This document shows, one piece after another, positions 47,920 through 57,224 of a DNA stretch of 64,000 nt. Location of the stretch: contig NZ_FRAB01000001.1 of NCBI RefSeq assembly GCF_900142195.1, positions 248,001-312,000 of the forward strand. Direction: 5' to 3'. Made by a program: the position numbers and the translations under genes. Each line of letters begins with the position of its first letter. The first letter of the stretch is position 1. Under the pieces are notes generated by a model. It saw nothing but the letters and a program-made list of their open reading frames with translations, had not been told where the DNA came from and made no database searches. Origin of the DNA: Paraburkholderia terricola. GTDB taxonomy: Bacteria > Pseudomonadota > Gammaproteobacteria > Burkholderiales > Burkholderiaceae.

Positions 47920-48921
47920 ATGTCTTCAGTTCAAACTCCCAGTCCGCGCCGCGTTTCGGTCGCACCCATGATGGACTGGACGGATCGTCACTGCCGCTCG
48001 CTGCATCGCATGATTTCGCGCCATACGTGGCTTTACACGGAGATGGTCACGACCGGTGCGCTGCTCCACGGCGACGTGCCGCGTCATCTAGCGTTTGCGC
48101 CGGAAGAAGCGCCGGTCGCGTTGCAACTCGGCGGCAGCGAGCCTGACGACCTCGCCCGTTCGGCCAAGCTGGGCGAGCAATGGGGCTACGACGAGATCAA
48201 TCTGAACTGCGGCTGTCCGTCCGAGCGCGTGCAGCGCGGTGCGTTCGGCGCGTGTCTGATGAACGAGCCGCAACTCGTCGCCGACTGCGTGAAGGCAATG
48301 CGCGATGCCGTGTCGGTGCCGGTAACGGTCAAGCACCGGATCGGCGTCGACGCGGTCGAGGAGTATGGCTTCGTGCGCGATTTCGTCGGCACGATCGCGG
48401 ACGCCGGCTGCAACGTCTTTGTCGTGCATGCGCGCAACGCGATTCTCAAGGGCTTGAGCCCGAAGGAGAACCGCGAGATCCCGCCGCTCAAATACGACTA
48501 CGCGTATCGACTGAAGCGCGATTTCCCGCAGCTGGAGATCATCATCAACGGCGGCATCAAGACGCTCGACGAAGTAGAAACGCATCTTCAACACGTCGAC
48601 GGCGTGATGCTTGGACGCGAGGCTTATCACAATCCCTATGTGCTGGCCGACGTCGATGCACGCTTTTATGGCTCGGCGCAAACGCCGCTCACGCGCGAGC
48701 AGGTCGAAGCGAAGCTGATCGACTATTGCGCGGCTGAAATGGCGCGCGGCACGTATCTCGGTGCAATCACGCGCCACGCGCTCGGCCTCTATCGCGGCGA
48801 GGCGGGCGCACGCGGATGGCGTCGTGTGTTATCCGACAGCAAACGGCTGGCTGCACGCGACCTGTCGATTTTCGACGAGGCAAGACAGCAACTGCGCGAG
48901 CCAGTCGAAATTTTTGAATAA
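47920..48921 (+). CDS. dusA: tRNA-dihydrouridine synthase A
   Basis: DusA (333 residues) reduces U20/U20a in tRNA with FMN. The N-terminal VSVAPMMDWTDRHCRSLHRM, LNCGCPSERVQRGAFGACLM with catalytic Cys99, VKHRIGVDAVEEY, and VMLGREAYHNPY are DusA-specific. It is followed on the same strand by tRNA-His 89 bases later, which is transcribed from its own promoter. Confidence 0.95.
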   Translation: MSSVQTPSPRRVSVAPMMDWTDRHCRSLHRMISRHTWLYTEMVTTGALLHGDVPRHLAFAPEEAPVALQLGGSEPDDLARSAKLGEQWGYDEINLNCGCPSERVQRGAFGACLMNEPQLVADCVKAMRDAVSVPVTVKHRIGVDAVEEYGFVRDFVGTIADAGCNVFVVHARNAILKGLSPKENREIPPLKYDYAYRLKRDFPQLEIIINGGIKTLDEVETHLQHVDGVMLGREAYHNPYVLADVDARFYGSAQTPLTREQVEAKLIDYCAAEMARGTYLGAITRHALGLYRGEAGARGWRRVLSDSKRLAARDLSIFDEARQQLREPVEIFE

Positions 48922-48949
48922 AGGACTAGGCAAGTCGGATTCTTGTTCG

Positions 48950-48955
48950 TATAAT
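48950..48955 (+). promoter_or_regulatory. -10 box of the probable tRNA-His promoter
   Basis: A perfect TATAAT lies 55 bases upstream of tRNA-His and 28 bases after dusA. No good -35 element stands 16-18 bases upstream, so the promoter call rests on the -10 box and position. Confidence 0.45.
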
Positions 48956-49010
48956 CTCGTTTCTTCGTCGGCGAGCCATGTTTTTTAGGCAAGCCAAGCA
49001 GATGTCAGTG

Positions 49011-49086
49011 GTGGCTGTAGCTCAGTTGGTAGAGTCCAGGATTGTGATTCCTGTTGTCGTGGGTTCGAGCCCCATCAGCCACCCCA
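49011..49086 (+). tRNA. tRNA-His (anticodon GTG)
   Basis: A full cloverleaf: acceptor GTGGCTG pairs with CAGCCAC; D-arm AGCTCAGTTGGTAGAGT; anticodon stem CAGGA/TCCTG around a loop with GTG at 49044-49046; T-arm GGGTTCGAGCCCC; and an encoded CCA at the 3' end. The base before the acceptor (G at 49010) faces C73, as the G-1 needed by histidyl-tRNA synthetase. A terminator follows. Confidence 0.97.
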
Positions 49087-49118
49087 AAGAATTCAGACGC
49101 TTCAAAAGTTAGGCATTC

Positions 49119-49157
49119 AAAAGCCGTTCCGGAATATTCGGAACGGCTTTTTGTTTT
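49119..49157 (+). terminator. Intrinsic terminator after tRNA-His
   Basis: AAAGCCGTTCCG and CGGAACGGCTTT form a 12-bp stem around AATATT-like loop bases, followed by TTTTTG. It lies 32 bases after the tRNA and could also act leftward for the opposite strand, which starts with AAAA. Confidence 0.85.
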
Positions 49158-49219
49158 CGGAAATCTACTCCGGGGCTTTTGTGTTTCTGGTTTCGCCCGG
49201 CTCGCGAAGTGGCCTACCC

Positions 49220-50260
49220 TCACGTGTCGCCGGATACATCGTTTCGCGTCATATGTGAGGAGCGGGTGGCATGCGCCCACCCTAACGGATCACGGCTATA
49301 TGCCCATTCGGCACTGATGCCGTGGTCGAGATCCAATGGTTCCACGGTAGTTTTCATCGCGCGGATTTCGTCCATCGTATAAGTGCAGTTCGCGGGGTCT
49401 CGCTTTTGAGGCGTGGCATCTCTGCACGCGTGCGTTGCGGAATCCGGCATGTCTTTCGCCATCTCAGCCATGCGTCGCCATGACCTGGCAATAAGACGCC
49501 GGTCACTTGACGGGCGCAGCGATACAAAGAACTCGAACGTGTACTTCTCCGTGTCGTGGAAGCGGTCGCACGCAAAATCGAGCAATCCGACATCCGCCAT
49601 TTGCGCCATTAAACCGCCGAACGATTTTGGCGTAAAGACCCAACAGTGCACGTCATGGTATGTACCGTTATCGAGGACGTCCCGCGCGATCTTTACTGCA
49701 TTCTCGAACGTCTGAAATTTTACGAGTTCGCCAGTTTCAATTTTCCCGTCCCATGCGGCGGCGCAGTCTAGCCGAACTGCGTTCAACAGGAAGTCCAGCA
49801 CGGAATGAGGCTGCGGAACACGGGCTCGCAACAGGAAGCTGTTCACGACATCCGCGAAGCGCGTTTCCTCGCGCAAATAATCGAACGTGAACCGTCTGTC
49901 TGGGATCATCAGACGGACTTCGCCGGTGTCTTTCAGAATGCTGCGAAGTTCGGCGAGCCACGTAATGAGGTCGGGCACGTGCTCAATGACGTGCGAGGCG
50001 ATCACATAATCAACTTTTCGATGATCGACGGCGTCAGCCAGGGTGTTTTCGCCCCATATCGCGTCAACGCGGACGATATTTTCGACATTAACGTTGGGGT
50101 CCTGCCTGTATTTTTCGACGAGGCCCTCACGGTCGGTATAGTCGACGTAGAGGATATTCCCGTCATTTCGCTGGATGAACGGTTTGTCGAGCGCGCCGAT
50201 TTCAATGCCCACCAATTTCGAAACATCGAGATTAAAAAGCAGTTTCTCCCGCCTCTGCAT
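49220..50260 (-). CDS. SAM-dependent methyltransferase, lower GC, likely acquired
   Basis: A 346-residue class I methyltransferase. The SAM-binding motif is VGIEIGALDKPF (Glu20-Gly22), and DYVIASHVIEHVPDLITWL with LKDTGEVRLMIPDRRFTFD completes the core; the style is that of sugar or glycan-biosynthesis methyltransferases. ATG at 50260 follows AAGGGG. Codon third positions use far more A and T than the neighbours, the gene has no operon partner, and it lies beside a tRNA, so horizontal gain is likely. The substrate is unknown. Confidence 0.82.
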   Translation of the reverse strand: MQRREKLLFNLDVSKLVGIEIGALDKPFIQRNDGNILYVDYTDREGLVEKYRQDPNVNVENIVRVDAIWGENTLADAVDHRKVDYVIASHVIEHVPDLITWLAELRSILKDTGEVRLMIPDRRFTFDYLREETRFADVVNSFLLRARVPQPHSVLDFLLNAVRLDCAAAWDGKIETGELVKFQTFENAVKIARDVLDNGTYHDVHCWVFTPKSFGGLMAQMADVGLLDFACDRFHDTEKYTFEFFVSLRPSSDRRLIARSWRRMAEMAKDMPDSATHACRDATPQKRDPANCTYTMDEIRAMKTTVEPLDLDHGISAEWAYSRDPLGWAHATRSSHMTRNDVSGDT

Positions 50261-50838
50261 GCCCGATCCCCTTAGATTTTGTTCTAGCGGCAAGTCTAGT
50301 TCACTGCGCGAAACCGCGCGCGACAAATGATGAGCGATTTCCGACTTCCCAGGCATCCACCAGGAAAATGGCGAAAAGCAGTGCGGCACATGAGTTGTGA
50401 TTTTTTGTTTTTTATTGAGCGTTGCACCTGTTTAATCGTTTGTCACCGTCGCGCCGAAAAACGCAAACAGCGGAAATTCGCGAACGGCACTGTGAAAACC
50501 CGTCGACCCATTTTTATTGTTAGGTGATCCGGAACGACAGCCCGATATATGTCTTGGGCATCAGTAACGTTGACGCGAAGTCCTCCGATAAACCGCGCTC
50601 CCAATCTGGTTTTTCAGTTACGAAAAGCCTTGCCAACCGGGGTCGAAACGCCGCGCAGGCTTGTCGCCTCTGCGTCTGACAGATTATTCCAGTATCGAGA
50701 ATAGTAATTTCAGATTATCGGCACAAATCTTCGATAGTAGGGGTATACACTGCTTCACATCGACGTTGCAGACACACCTCCCGGCCTCTGTCGCGACGTC
50801 TTCCTGAACTGAAGTCGAAACGTTATCGGAGTCATACC
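50261..50838. other. 578-bp low-GC gap without a gene
   Basis: This AT-rich stretch (runs of T near 50401-50413) holds no frame with family resemblance. It lies between the methyltransferase and the DUF4148 gene and has the same lower-GC composition as the methyltransferase, so it is probably the rest of an acquired segment. No copy of the tRNA-His 3' end, as expected for an integration site, was found. It should also hold the DUF4148 promoter. Confidence 0.5.
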
Positions 50839-51105
50839 ATGAAGACCAAGCTCATCGCCGCCCTGTTGGTTGCTGTTTCCGCCTCGATCGCCGCCCCCGC
50901 TTTCGCGAGCGGCTACGGCCCGGCGCCGTTCTACCGTCCGTCGGTCGGCGCACCGGCCTCGCAACAAGGCCAGAACGCGCAGACCGTTGCGGCTGAACGC
51001 GCTAACGCTGAATCCAATGCTTACGGCGGCGTGCAAAACGTGTCGTCGCAATCGGGTACGCGTGAACCGGTGTCGGGCCCGCAATCGGTTTTCTTCGGCC
51101 ACTAA
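50839..51105 (+). CDS. DUF4148 secreted small protein
   Basis: An 88-residue exported protein with a Sec signal peptide cut after AFA (about residue 23). The mature part carries the DUF4148 look: short, Gln/Ala/Ser-rich, with QTVAAERANAESNAYGGV. Burkholderia genomes contain many copies of this family; function unknown, periplasmic. Start: ATG preceded by a GGAG-like run. It is followed by two perfect hairpins. Confidence 0.85.
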   Translation: MKTKLIAALLVAVSASIAAPAFASGYGPAPFYRPSVGAPASQQGQNAQTVAAERANAESNAYGGVQNVSSQSGTREPVSGPQSVFFGH

Positions 51106-51118
51106 GCACGCCTGGCCG

Positions 51119-51184
51119 ATCACTGCCCGCCACGGGCAGTGATTGAAGCGGGCGCCGCGCATGATGAATGCCGGCGCCCGCTTC
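51119..51184. terminator. Two adjacent perfect hairpins between convergent genes
   Basis: The first (51119-51143) has an 11-bp stem ATCACTGCCCG with a 3-nt loop. The second (51145-51184) has a 13-bp stem GAAGCGGGCGCCG. Neither has a long T run. They lie between the DUF4148 gene and the convergent VOC gene, so they probably aid termination or stabilise mRNA ends. Confidence 0.55.
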
Positions 51185-51264
51185 CGTTTACGCGGCATTG
51201 CGCCCGCAATACCGGCGAGCGGCATCGTTACTACGCAGCCTGATTCCGCTCGTGGCTGTGTTGG

Positions 51265-51633
51265 CTACTCGCAGAACCTGATCCGGTTACCGAACGGATC
51301 GACCGTCTCCAGCACCCTTCCCCACGGCAGCGCCTCGACGCCCGGTTTCGCGTACTTGTAGTTCTTGCCCTGAAGTTCCGCGTGCAACGCGTCGATGTCC
51401 TGCACGGGAACGAAAATCGTCGAACCCGGCGTCGCGTCGCCATGATGCTCGCTCAGATGCAGAACCAGGTCGGAGCGGCGCACCTGGGCATAGAGCGGAA
51501 AATTGTCTTCGAACCGATGTTCCCATTCGACGGTGAAGCCGAGAAAGTCCACATAGAACTCTCTCGCTTTTGCCTCGGAGAAGATACGAATGATCGGGAT
51601 GGCACGCGCGAGATGCACAGCGCTCTCCTGCAA
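51265..51633 (-). CDS. VOC/glyoxalase superfamily protein (bleomycin-resistance-like)
   Basis: A 122-residue vicinal-oxygen-chelate fold protein. It reads IPIIRIFSEAKAREFYVDFLGFTVEW, LVLHLSEHHGDATPG, and ends RVLETVDPFGNRIRFCE. This arrangement matches the small glyoxalase-superfamily group related to bleomycin-binding proteins. The ligand is unknown, and resistance should not be assumed. It is a single gene on the minus strand. Confidence 0.85.
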   Translation of the reverse strand: MQESAVHLARAIPIIRIFSEAKAREFYVDFLGFTVEWEHRFEDNFPLYAQVRRSDLVLHLSEHHGDATPGSTIFVPVQDIDALHAELQGKNYKYAKPGVEALPWGRVLETVDPFGNRIRFCE

Positions 51634-51689
51634 ATGACGACGAGACAGCCAGCTTAATCGAACGCGCCCGCGATTTCACGCACCCGTGC

Positions 51690-51932
51690 TCAGGTCGCGA
51701 GGCCCGCGTCGATCACTTCGCGCGCGGCCTGGAAACCCGCTTCGGCGGCGGCGTGCTCGGTGGACCATAGGCTGTCGATATGGACGAGCCGCCAGTCGAC
51801 CACCACCGCGTCGCCCCGCAGCACCCTGAAATGCGCCTTGACACCGGTGAGCACCTGCTCGACCGCGACCTCGATGTCGTAGTCCTGATAGCGCTCCTGG
51901 TAATCGCCCATGTCGATGCCTTTCGGCTCCAT
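51690..51932 (-). CDS. Small conserved protein, paralogue of the 59089-59391 gene
   Basis: An 80-residue soluble protein starting MEPKGIDMGDYQERYQDYDIEV. It is predicted as several strands followed by a C-terminal helix (FQAAREVIDAGL). The order Y..Y.I...A and the terminal QAAR..ID motif recur in the protein at 59089-59391, so the two look like members of one family. AAGGAGG lies before the ATG at 51932. Function unknown. Confidence 0.7.
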   Translation of the reverse strand: MEPKGIDMGDYQERYQDYDIEVAVEQVLTGVKAHFRVLRGDAVVVDWRLVHIDSLWSTEHAAAEAGFQAAREVIDAGLAT

Positions 51933-52040
51933 GCCCGCCTCCTTGTGATTGCAGGCGACGTGACGGCGGCCAAGCCCGTCCAGCCGGCGAGCGCACGGCT
52001 CGCGACTTGCACCGGCCCGCGTCCGCTTATCGCCGACGGA

Positions 52041-52238
52041 TCAATCGCAATCGCCTGACAGATACTGCCGGCCGTTGCAGGTGATCTCGACCTCGTCGTC
52101 GCCCGCCTCGGCGACCAGGCCGCTTGCCAGCAATTCCGCCTTGACCGACTGCGCGAACTTCGGCGCGTGCTGTCCGACGCCGACGTCGTTCAGGCGCCGC
52201 AACGCTTCGACCGCTTCAGGACTCAATGACTTCGACAT
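52041..52238 (-). CDS. Small hypothetical protein
   Basis: A 65-residue acidic protein starting MSKSLSPEAVEALRRLNDVGVG. It reads as a short helical/winged fold (AVEALRRLNDVG, VKAELLASGLVAEAG) with EITCNGRQYLSGD at the end, suggestive of a small winged-helix. ATG at 52238 has a good GGAGA upstream; an in-frame start 24 bases earlier is less likely. No known family. Confidence 0.65.
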   Translation of the reverse strand: MSKSLSPEAVEALRRLNDVGVGQHAPKFAQSVKAELLASGLVAEAGDDEVEITCNGRQYLSGDCD

Positions 52239-52521
52239 GGCCGTCTCCGTCGACTTGTTCAATTCATCCTAGCAAGTTTCGAGGGCGTATGCAGGTGCGG
52301 ATGCGTCGACGCAGCGCGATGGGCATACGCATTGCGTGCCTGTTATCGCTTGGCCGGCGACGCGCTCCACGACGTGTGTCCGGCGTTACGCCCCGCGTTT
52401 GAAGCCGTGGGCGCATGAAAACCGCAACGCGATGCGGCCCGCGCGAATTTTCCTCGCGAGCGCGAGTCGCACGAACGTGGCCGCGTCAAATCCAGCAGGC
52501 GGCATGGCAATGGAGGACGAA

Positions 52522-52803
52522 ATGGAGCGAAGCAGATTGACAGCGCTGACCGCGGGCGTCGCGCTCGCGGTGTTCGTAGCGAGCGGCACGACGGCGTTCG
52601 CGCAAACGACACAATCAAAGCAACCGACGCAACCAAAGCAACCGACGCAGAGCGACACCGCCTCGATGGTGAAGCCGCCTGAATCGGCCTCGGGGTCGGG
52701 CGGTTCGAGCAATCCGGACAATATGCCGATCAAGCGCCCGCGCCATCCGACCAACGACAAAATGATGCACGAGCCGCCCGCCAGCGGCGCAAACGCGAAG
52801 TAG
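52522..52803 (+). CDS. Small secreted protein with KQPTQ repeats
   Basis: A 93-residue exported protein: signal peptide cut after AFA (about residue 27), then a tail with KQPTQ repeats, a Gly/Ser stretch and a basic NMPIKRPRHPTNDKMMHEPP segment. ATG at 52522 follows GGAGGACGAA, a strong site; earlier in-frame codons are rejected. No homology recognised. It probably resides in the periplasm. Confidence 0.65.
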   Translation: MERSRLTALTAGVALAVFVASGTTAFAQTTQSKQPTQPKQPTQSDTASMVKPPESASGSGGSSNPDNMPIKRPRHPTNDKMMHEPPASGANAK

Positions 52804-52837
52804 CGCCGGCGCGCGGGAGCGGCTTTCGTCAGCGGTT

Positions 52838-53053
52838 CTACAAACGTGCGATCGACACCTCCGTCGACTTCACCAGCGCGACCACTTCCGAGCCGACCTT
52901 GAGTTCGAGTTCGTCGATCGAGCGGGTGGTGATGACCGAGGTGACGATACCGAACGGCGTATCCACATCGACTTCGGACACCACCGGTCCGCGGATGATT
53001 TCCTTGACCTTGCCTTTGAACTGATTGCGTACGTTGATAGCGGAAATGCTCAT
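52838..53053 (-). CDS. ssuF: Molybdopterin-binding-like protein SsuF (TOBE/Mop)
   Basis: A 71-residue single TOBE/Mop-domain protein (MSISAINVRNQFKGKVKEIIRG to EVVALVKSTEVSIARL). In Pseudomonas putida the ssu operon ends with an almost identical-sized gene, ssuF, needed for growth on aromatic sulfonates. Here it follows ssuB by 46 bases on the same strand, so the same role is likely. Its true ligand (oxyanion or cofactor) is unresolved. Confidence 0.85.
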   Translation of the reverse strand: MSISAINVRNQFKGKVKEIIRGPVVSEVDVDTPFGIVTSVITTRSIDELELKVGSEVVALVKSTEVSIARL

Positions 53054-53099
53054 ATCGAGTGACTCCAGGAAAGCGATCGAAACGGTCGATCAAGGAAGG

Positions 53100-54110
53100 T
53101 CAGACGGCCCAACGGACGTCTGTCGGCCGCGTGAGACGGCCTTCGTTAACTGCGTCGTACGCACGATAAGACAGCGCGTCGTCGTTCGGCGCGGTCTTCA
53201 ATACCCGTTGCAACACATGGTCTTCGAGCGCGGCGAAGCCCGCCGATGCGCTCGCCCGCGGACGCGCGAGCGGCACCGGCTGATCGAGCGCGATGCGCCC
53301 GTCCTCGATCAGCAAAATCCGGTCGCCGAGCGCCACCGCTTCATGCACGTCATGCGTCACCAGCAGCGCGGTGAATCGATGCTCACGCCACAAGCGTTCG
53401 ATCAGCGCGTGCATTTCGATGCGCGTCAACGCGTCGAGCGCTCCGAGCGGCTCGTCGAGCAGCAGCAATTGCGGCCGATGCACGAGCGCCCGCGCCAACG
53501 CCACGCGCTGCCGCTGGCCGCCCGAAAGCCGCGCGGGCCAATCGTCGGCGCGTTCGAGCAAGCCGACTTCGGCGAGCACAGCGCGCGCATCCTCACGCGC
53601 GCCGCGGCCGAGGCCGAGCATCACGTTTTGCAGCACGGTCTTCCAGGGCAACAGGCGCGCGTCCTGGAACATGATGCGCGTGTCGAGCGGACGGCCATCT
53701 TCAGTGCGCTTTTCCAGCACGCCCGAGGTGGACTTTTCCAGACCGGCGACGAGCCGCAGCAAGGTCGATTTTCCGCAGCCGCTGCGGCCGACGATCGCGA
53801 CGAAACTGCCGCGCTCGATCGACAGATCCAGATCGGACAACACCTTGCGCTCGCCATACTGCTTGCCGACGCCGCGCAATTGCACTGAATAGTCGGCGCG
53901 ACGGCGCGCGTCGTCGCGGGCGAGCGCGCCCGCCGGGGGCAGCCGGCCCGCGTGCTCGCGACCCTGCTTGAGATCGCGCACCTGATCCGCGCGCTCGAAG
54001 CCCGCGGCTTCGCCGGCGTCGTGATCGACGGTGCGCGGCTGTTCCAGTTCGGCTTCCAGATCACTGCCCGCGATGCCGCCGAACGACGCCGACAATGTCG
54101 TTGCGCTCAT
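53100..54110 (-). CDS. ssuB: Aliphatic sulfonate ABC transporter ATP-binding protein
   Basis: SsuB (336 residues). The ATPase core starts at about residue 75: Walker A GRSGCGKS at 108-115, [31 protein letters not shown] and the H-loop [11 protein letters not shown]. Family members are usually about 255-270 residues; the first 75 residues here are an acidic, loosely conserved extension. The ATG at 54110 overlaps the ssuC stop (ATGA). It energises uptake of alkanesulfonates. Confidence 0.93.
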   Translation of the reverse strand: MSATTLSASFGGIAGSDLEAELEQPRTVDHDAGEAAGFERADQVRDLKQGREHAGRLPPAGALARDDARRRADYSVQLRGVGKQYGERKVLSDLDLSIERGSFVAIVGRSGCGKSTLLRLVAGLEKSTSGVLEKRTEDGRPLDTRIMFQDARLLPWKTVLQNVMLGLGRGAREDARAVLAEVGLLERADDWPARLSGGQRQRVALARALVHRPQLLLLDEPLGALDALTRIEMHALIERLWREHRFTALLVTHDVHEAVALGDRILLIEDGRIALDQPVPLARPRASASAGFAALEDHVLQRVLKTAPNDDALSYRAYDAVNEGRLTRPTDVRWAV

Positions 54111-54991
54111 ACTTTCGCTCCTCGTTGATAAGCCGGGTGCCAGCGCAGCGAGACGCGCTCGAGGCTCTTCGCCAGCACGTCGGCGAGCTTGCCGAGCGCC
54201 GCGTACAGCAGAATGCCGACCACCACCACATCGGTTTGCAGGAATTCGCGCGCGTTCATCGTCATGTAGCCGATGCCCGACTGCGCGGAGATGGTTTCCG
54301 CGACGATCAGCGTGACCCACATGAGCCCGAACGCGAAGCGCACGCCAACCAGAATCGACGGCAACGCGCCCGGCAGAATCACGTGCCGGTACAGCGCGAA
54401 ACCTCTCACGCCGTAACTGCGCGCCATTTCGATCAGATTGGCGTCCACCGAGCGGATGCCGTGAAAGGTATTCACGTAGATCGGAAAGAACACGCCGAGC
54501 GCAACCAGGAACAGCTTGGCTTCTTCCTCGATGCCGAACCACAGAATCACGAGCGGAATCATCGCGAGCGCGGGGATGTTGCGCACCATCTGCACGGTCG
54601 AATCGAGCGCGATCTCGGCGGGCTTGAAGAGCCCCGTTGCGAGGCCGAGCACGAGTCCGATTCCGCCGCCGACCGCGAAGCCCGATACCGCGCGCCACGT
54701 GCTGACCTTCACGTCGGCCCACATTTCACCTGACTGAACCAACGACCACGCGGCCTTCACGACCGCGAGCGGTTCGGGCAGAACGCGTGTCGACAGAATC
54801 CCGCTGCGCGCGGCGAATTCCCACGCGAGCAGAATCGCGAGCGGCGCGAGCCAGGGCGCGAGATGCGCGCCGGCGCGGCGCAAGACGTCGAGAATCCCGC
54901 GGGCATTCGCGGCCGAGCTTGGGTCCGCATTGGCACGCGCATTCGCGCCAACGCCGCCGCCTGCATCGGCATTCAAACTGGATTGAGCCAT
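54107..54991 (-). CDS. ssuC: Aliphatic sulfonate ABC transporter permease
   Basis: SsuC (294 residues) is an inner-membrane permease with about six helices and the coupling motif [25 protein letters not shown]. The N-terminal 40 residues are Ala/Asn/Gly-rich. ATG at 54991 follows GAGGAAAG; an in-frame start 15 bases earlier lacks this. It lies 56 bases after ssuD and overlaps ssuB by 4 bases. Confidence 0.93.
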   Translation of the reverse strand: MAQSSLNADAGGGVGANARANADPSSAANARGILDVLRRAGAHLAPWLAPLAILLAWEFAARSGILSTRVLPEPLAVVKAAWSLVQSGEMWADVKVSTWRAVSGFAVGGGIGLVLGLATGLFKPAEIALDSTVQMVRNIPALAMIPLVILWFGIEEEAKLFLVALGVFFPIYVNTFHGIRSVDANLIEMARSYGVRGFALYRHVILPGALPSILVGVRFAFGLMWVTLIVAETISAQSGIGYMTMNAREFLQTDVVVVGILLYAALGKLADVLAKSLERVSLRWHPAYQRGAKV

Positions 54992-55047
54992 GATCACTTT
55001 CCTCATTGCTTATCGATGAGCATCGCCGCCGTCGGCGGCACGCGCGC

Positions 55048-56208
55048 TCAACTGGAACTCGCCGCCTTCGGCAGATAGTTGTTGCCGACGATCTCGCCGA
55101 ACGGCCCCGACAGCGGTCCATTCGAAGTCTTGCTCTGCCGGTTCGGCAGCAGCGGAAACACCAGCTCGGCGAAGCGATACGACTCTTCCAGATGCGGATA
55201 GCCGGACAGAATGAACGTCTCGATGCCGAGGTCCGCGTATTCCTTCATGCGCGCGGCCACCTGCTCGGGATTGCCGACCAGCGCCGTGCCCGCGCCGCCG
55301 CGCACCAGCCCCACGCCCGCCCACAGATTCGGATACACCTCGAGCTCGGCGCGCCCGCCGCGCTTGCCGCCGTGCAACGCGGCCATGCGGCGCTGTCCTT
55401 CGGAATCCATCTTCGAGAACGAGGCCTGCGCGCGTGCGATGGTGTCGTCGTCGAGCTTGCTGATCAGTTGGTCCGCGGCGGCCCATGCTTCTTCCTCGGT
55501 CTCGCGCACGATCACGTGCAGACGAATCCCGAACCGGATCGTGCGGCCGCGTGCCGCGGCGCGCGCGCGAATGTCGGCGATTTTCCTCGCGACGGCCGCG
55601 GGCGGTTCGCCCCACGTCAGATAGGTGTCGATATGGTCGCCCGCGATGTCGTGCGCCGCCGCCGACGAACCGCCGAACCACAGCGGCGGATGCGGCTTCT
55701 GCACCGGCGGATACAACGCCTTGCCGCCCTTCGAACTCAGATGCTTGCCGTCGAACGCGATCGCGTCGTTGGTATGCGAAGCGGCGAGCAGCTTGCGCCA
55801 GATGTGCAGGAATTCGTCGGTGATTTCATAGCGCGTGTCGTGATCGACGAACACGCCGTCGCCTTCCAGTTCCGCCGCATCGCCGCCGGTCACGACGTTG
55901 ATCAGCAGACGCCCGTTCGACAACCGGTCGAAGGTCGCCGCCATGCGCGCGGCGAGACCCGGCGACGAAAGGCCCGGACGGATCGCCACCAGGAACTTCA
56001 GGCGTTGGGTCGCGGCGATCAGGCTCGACGCGACGACCCATGCGTCCTCGCACGAGCGGCCCGTCGGCAGCAGCACGCCTTCGTAGCCGAGCGTATCGGC
56101 GGCGATCGCGATCTGCCGGAAGTAGTCGTAATCGGCTGCGCGTGCGCCTTGGGACGTACCGAGATAGCGACTGTCGCCGTGAGTCGGAATGAACCAGAAC
56201 ACATTCAT
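55048..56208 (-). CDS. ssuD: FMNH2-dependent alkanesulfonate monooxygenase
   Basis: SsuD (386 residues) releases sulfite from alkanesulfonates. It is a bacterial-luciferase-fold enzyme: [71 protein letters not shown] core and [16 protein letters not shown]. It needs reduced flavin from SsuE, whose gene is not in this operon. It is the first gene of ssuD-ssuC-ssuB-ssuF. Confidence 0.95.
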   Translation of the reverse strand: MNVFWFIPTHGDSRYLGTSQGARAADYDYFRQIAIAADTLGYEGVLLPTGRSCEDAWVVASSLIAATQRLKFLVAIRPGLSSPGLAARMAATFDRLSNGRLLINVVTGGDAAELEGDGVFVDHDTRYEITDEFLHIWRKLLAASHTNDAIAFDGKHLSSKGGKALYPPVQKPHPPLWFGGSSAAAHDIAGDHIDTYLTWGEPPAAVARKIADIRARAAARGRTIRFGIRLHVIVRETEEEAWAAADQLISKLDDDTIARAQASFSKMDSEGQRRMAALHGGKRGGRAELEVYPNLWAGVGLVRGGAGTALVGNPEQVAARMKEYADLGIETFILSGYPHLEESYRFAELVFPLLPNRQSKTSNGPLSGPFGEIVGNNYLPKAASSS

Positions 56209-56346
56209 TTGCTGCTCCTGCCTGTTCGAAACTGCGTTGATTGGAGACGGTGCGTGAAGCGCCCGCGCACACGCCGGCCGCGCGCATCCCGCCGGCGCGC
56301 GGCCGGGTGAAGCAGGCGCAAGGGAGACGGAAGTGCCGCGCCTGGC

Positions 56347-56370
56347 GCGGCTTGGCGGCTTGGCGGCTTG
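56347..56370. repeat. 8-bp tandem repeat in the ssuD leader
   Basis: Three perfect copies of GCGGCTTG, about 140 bases upstream of ssuD inside its presumed leader. Non-coding. Confidence 0.8.
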
Positions 56371-56538
56371 GTATTGCGGCTTAGTATCGGCGGCGCGACC
56401 GCGAACGCGCGTGCGCCGTGGCGCGGCTGAAGATCGGCATCAGACAGGACATCGCGACGGCTTCCCTCGACAGAGACGTGCGCGTCATGCGCGCGATTAA
56501 ACGGGCGACGGCGGCAAACGCCGTCTGCATGGAGAAAC

Positions 56539-56567
56539 AGTCTATGGATCGGGCCGCGGCTTTTGAA
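56539..56567 (-). promoter_or_regulatory. Candidate promoter of the ssu operon
   Basis: Read on the minus strand, TTCAAA and TAGACT are spaced by exactly 17 bases, with an A-rich tract immediately upstream. Modest matches to the consensus fit an activator-dependent (CysB/SsuR-type) promoter. Predicted by eye. Confidence 0.35.
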
Positions 56568-56742
56568 CGATTTTTTTTAGCTTAGGTTTTCCACTTCCGT
56601 GATTAGCCCGACGCTAAAGCATACGGATGTTGCGCTCGATGCACGCGGGAAAGCGGGTACCCATAGATATAATGGCGCACGTTTCCAATAATCCGGTACA
56701 GGCCATGCGAACCGCACCGCTTGTACCCTGGCGGTGCAATGC

Positions 56743-57168
56743 ATGCAAAAACTCATCCTGCCGTTCGTCGCCGGTTTTCTGGCATCCCTCTTCTTTCATG
56801 AATCGACGCTGGCGCTGCTGCACGCAGCCGGGCTGATCGATCCGACCGGGTTTTCGACCGCGCCGTTTTTGCCGCTCGGTTTGCCCGAATTCATCGCCAA
56901 CGCGATCTGGAGCGCGTTCTGGGCCGTGCTGATGGCGTGGCTCTTGCGCATCGCGCCGGAGAGGCGCGCGCCGTGGGTGCCGGCCTTCGTGTTCGGCGGC
57001 GTCGCGCTGACGGCGGCGAGCGTGTTCGTGGTCGATCCGCTGCGCGGCATCTGGCCGAGCGGCAACATGCTGCCGCGCCTCGCGGTGGGTTTCGCGGCGA
57101 ATGCGATGTGGGGCTGGGGCGCGCTGGTGTTCATGCGCGCGTTCATGGCAAGCGAGTACGACGACTGA
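56743..57168 (+). CDS. Small integral membrane protein of unknown function
   Basis: A 141-residue protein with about four hydrophobic segments (starting MQKLILPFVAGFLASLFFHES; later IANAIWSAFWAVLMAWLL and VFGGVALTAASVFVV). Charged residues lie in the short loops. I do not recognise a family name. ATG at 56743 is preferred; a GTG nine bases upstream is in frame. The ribosome site is weak. Confidence 0.7.
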   Translation: MQKLILPFVAGFLASLFFHESTLALLHAAGLIDPTGFSTAPFLPLGLPEFIANAIWSAFWAVLMAWLLRIAPERRAPWVPAFVFGGVALTAASVFVVDPLRGIWPSGNMLPRLAVGFAANAMWGWGALVFMRAFMASEYDD

Positions 57169-57224
57169 GCGGGCCGAGCGGACCGAACGTCAATGTCGAA
57201 ATAACGCCGAAATAACGCCGAAAC

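Larger units (their letters stand above)
56209..56742. other. 534-bp gap upstream of ssuD
   Basis: No gene is supported. In many relatives ssuE and ssuA would precede ssuD, but no remnant is recognisable. A plausible leftward promoter is at 56539-56567 with an A/T-rich tract upstream, giving a leader of about 325 nt. A TATAAT box at 56668-56673 on the plus strand could serve the membrane protein gene at 56743. Confidence 0.5.

Noticed and set aside
50327..50527. 66-codon frame in the low-GC gap
   Set aside because: Basic and Cys-rich composition, no ribosome site, no family; probably chance.
49011..50838. Integration (att) site copy for the low-GC region
   Set aside because: I looked for a second copy of the tRNA-His 3' end further right and saw none; no integrase is present.
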